Positions 13,102-13,340 of a stretch of DNA of 13,340 nucleotides are shown here, piece after piece. Made by a program: the position numbers and the translations under genes. The notes under the pieces are model-generated. The model saw only the letters and a program-made list of their open reading frames with translations, was not told the origin of the DNA and ran no database searches. The DNA comes from JAVZCJ01 sp964532175 (lineage in GTDB: Archaea > Thermoproteota > Nitrososphaeria_A > Caldarchaeales > JAVZCJ01), in contig CAZHGP010000037.1 of NCBI GenBank assembly GCA_964532175.1, forward strand, positions 1 through 13,340. The letters run 5' to 3'. Numbering within the stretch: the first letter of the stretch is position 1; the number at the start of each line of letters is the position of its first letter.

Positions 13102-13340
13102 AATAGAATCAAAAATTGAAATAATTATAGAATTTTCTGAAAAAGATATAGCAGAAAAGATTTTTAAAGCAATAAATCCAGATAATAAACCATTACCTAA
13201 AGGACTTGAAATAAAATCTTGGGTAGATAATAATAAAATATTTTTTTACATAGAATGTAAAAGAGGTATATATTCTCTTCTTTTTACAATAAATGATATA
13301 TTTGAAATGATTTCATTATCAGAGAAAACCCTAAAAATAG
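13088..13340 (+). CDS. pcc1: KEOPS subunit Pcc1, cut by the window end
   Basis: Pcc1 is the small dimerising KEOPS subunit that contacts Kae1 and helps bind tRNA. The readable 84 codons give KRNEIESKIEIIIEFSEKDIAEKIFKAI, then the diagnostic NPDNKPLPKGLEIKSW, a strand pair, CKRGIYSLLFTINDIFEMISLSEKTL. The start is a TTG at 13088, overlapping the nuclease gene by 14 nt. The ATG at 13098 is out of frame and stops at once. The frame is still open at the last base, but family length suggests only a few codons are missing. Confidence 0.88.
   Translation, partial: MKRNEIESKIEIIIEFSEKDIAEKIFKAINPDNKPLPKGLEIKSWVDNNKIFFYIECKRGIYSLLFTINDIFEMISLSEKTLKI

Noticed and set aside
12459..13112. Long open frame (217 codons) on the minus strand
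   Set aside because: It lies entirely opposite the GAN-like nuclease gene and its translation looks like a hydrophobic complement of AT-rich code. It shows no ribosome binding site or family motif.

Overview
The window is from an archaeon with a very AT-rich genome. Its genes are archaeal informational genes: translation initiation factors aIF2-gamma and aIF5B, Rpo7 (RpoE') and Spt4, ribosomal proteins S24e, S27ae, S6e and S15, KEOPS subunits, a GAN-type RecJ nuclease and a GTP-dependent dephospho-CoA kinase. Several genes look leaderless, with a TATA box about 25-35 nt before the start. Others have GGTGA- or GGAGG-type ribosome binding sites, and TTG starts are common. Kae1 and Bud32 are separate genes rather than a fusion, and a GAN nuclease follows S15, which fits a TACK (Thermoproteota-related) lineage. 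I cannot name the species.

Layout. Positions 44-1090 hold an unrecognised protein made of two tandem units that share a perfect 108-nt repeat. Positions 1346-2983 hold aIF2-gamma and an FCF1-like PIN protein. Positions 3117-3879 hold rpo7 and spt4. A DHH phosphoesterase lies on the minus strand at 3947-4921 and diverges from an operon of dephospho-CoA kinase, S24e and S27ae (5006-6022). Convergent to that operon are S6e and aIF5B on the minus strand (6025-8342). From 8461 the plus strand carries an unassigned small protein, kae1, bud32, an ITPase, S15, the GAN-like nuclease and the start of pcc1, which is cut by the window end.

The main discovery is that two essential genes, aIF5B and kae1, are each interrupted near the 5' end by a tiny insertion with an in-frame stop codon. 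The insertions are 29 nt (8275-8303, minus strand) and 21 nt (8931-8951, plus strand). Each folds with its flanks into an archaeal bulge-helix-bulge (BHB) splicing motif: a 4-bp central helix between two 3-nt bulges. Cutting each bulge after its second nucleotide and joining the ends restores exactly the expected conserved motif, GHVDHGKT in aIF5B and GIESTAHTF in Kae1. I interpret both as protein-coding mini-introns removed by the tRNA splicing endonuclease. Read without splicing, both genes look like 5'-truncated genes and would normally be mis-annotated.

Functionally the window is a translation block. aIF2-gamma delivers initiator tRNA, aIF5B joins the ribosomal subunits, ribosomal proteins build the small subunit, and KEOPS (Kae1, Bud32, Pcc1) makes t6A37 on ANN-decoding tRNAs. 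If the introns are real, making aIF5B and Kae1 depends on the tRNA splicing machinery.
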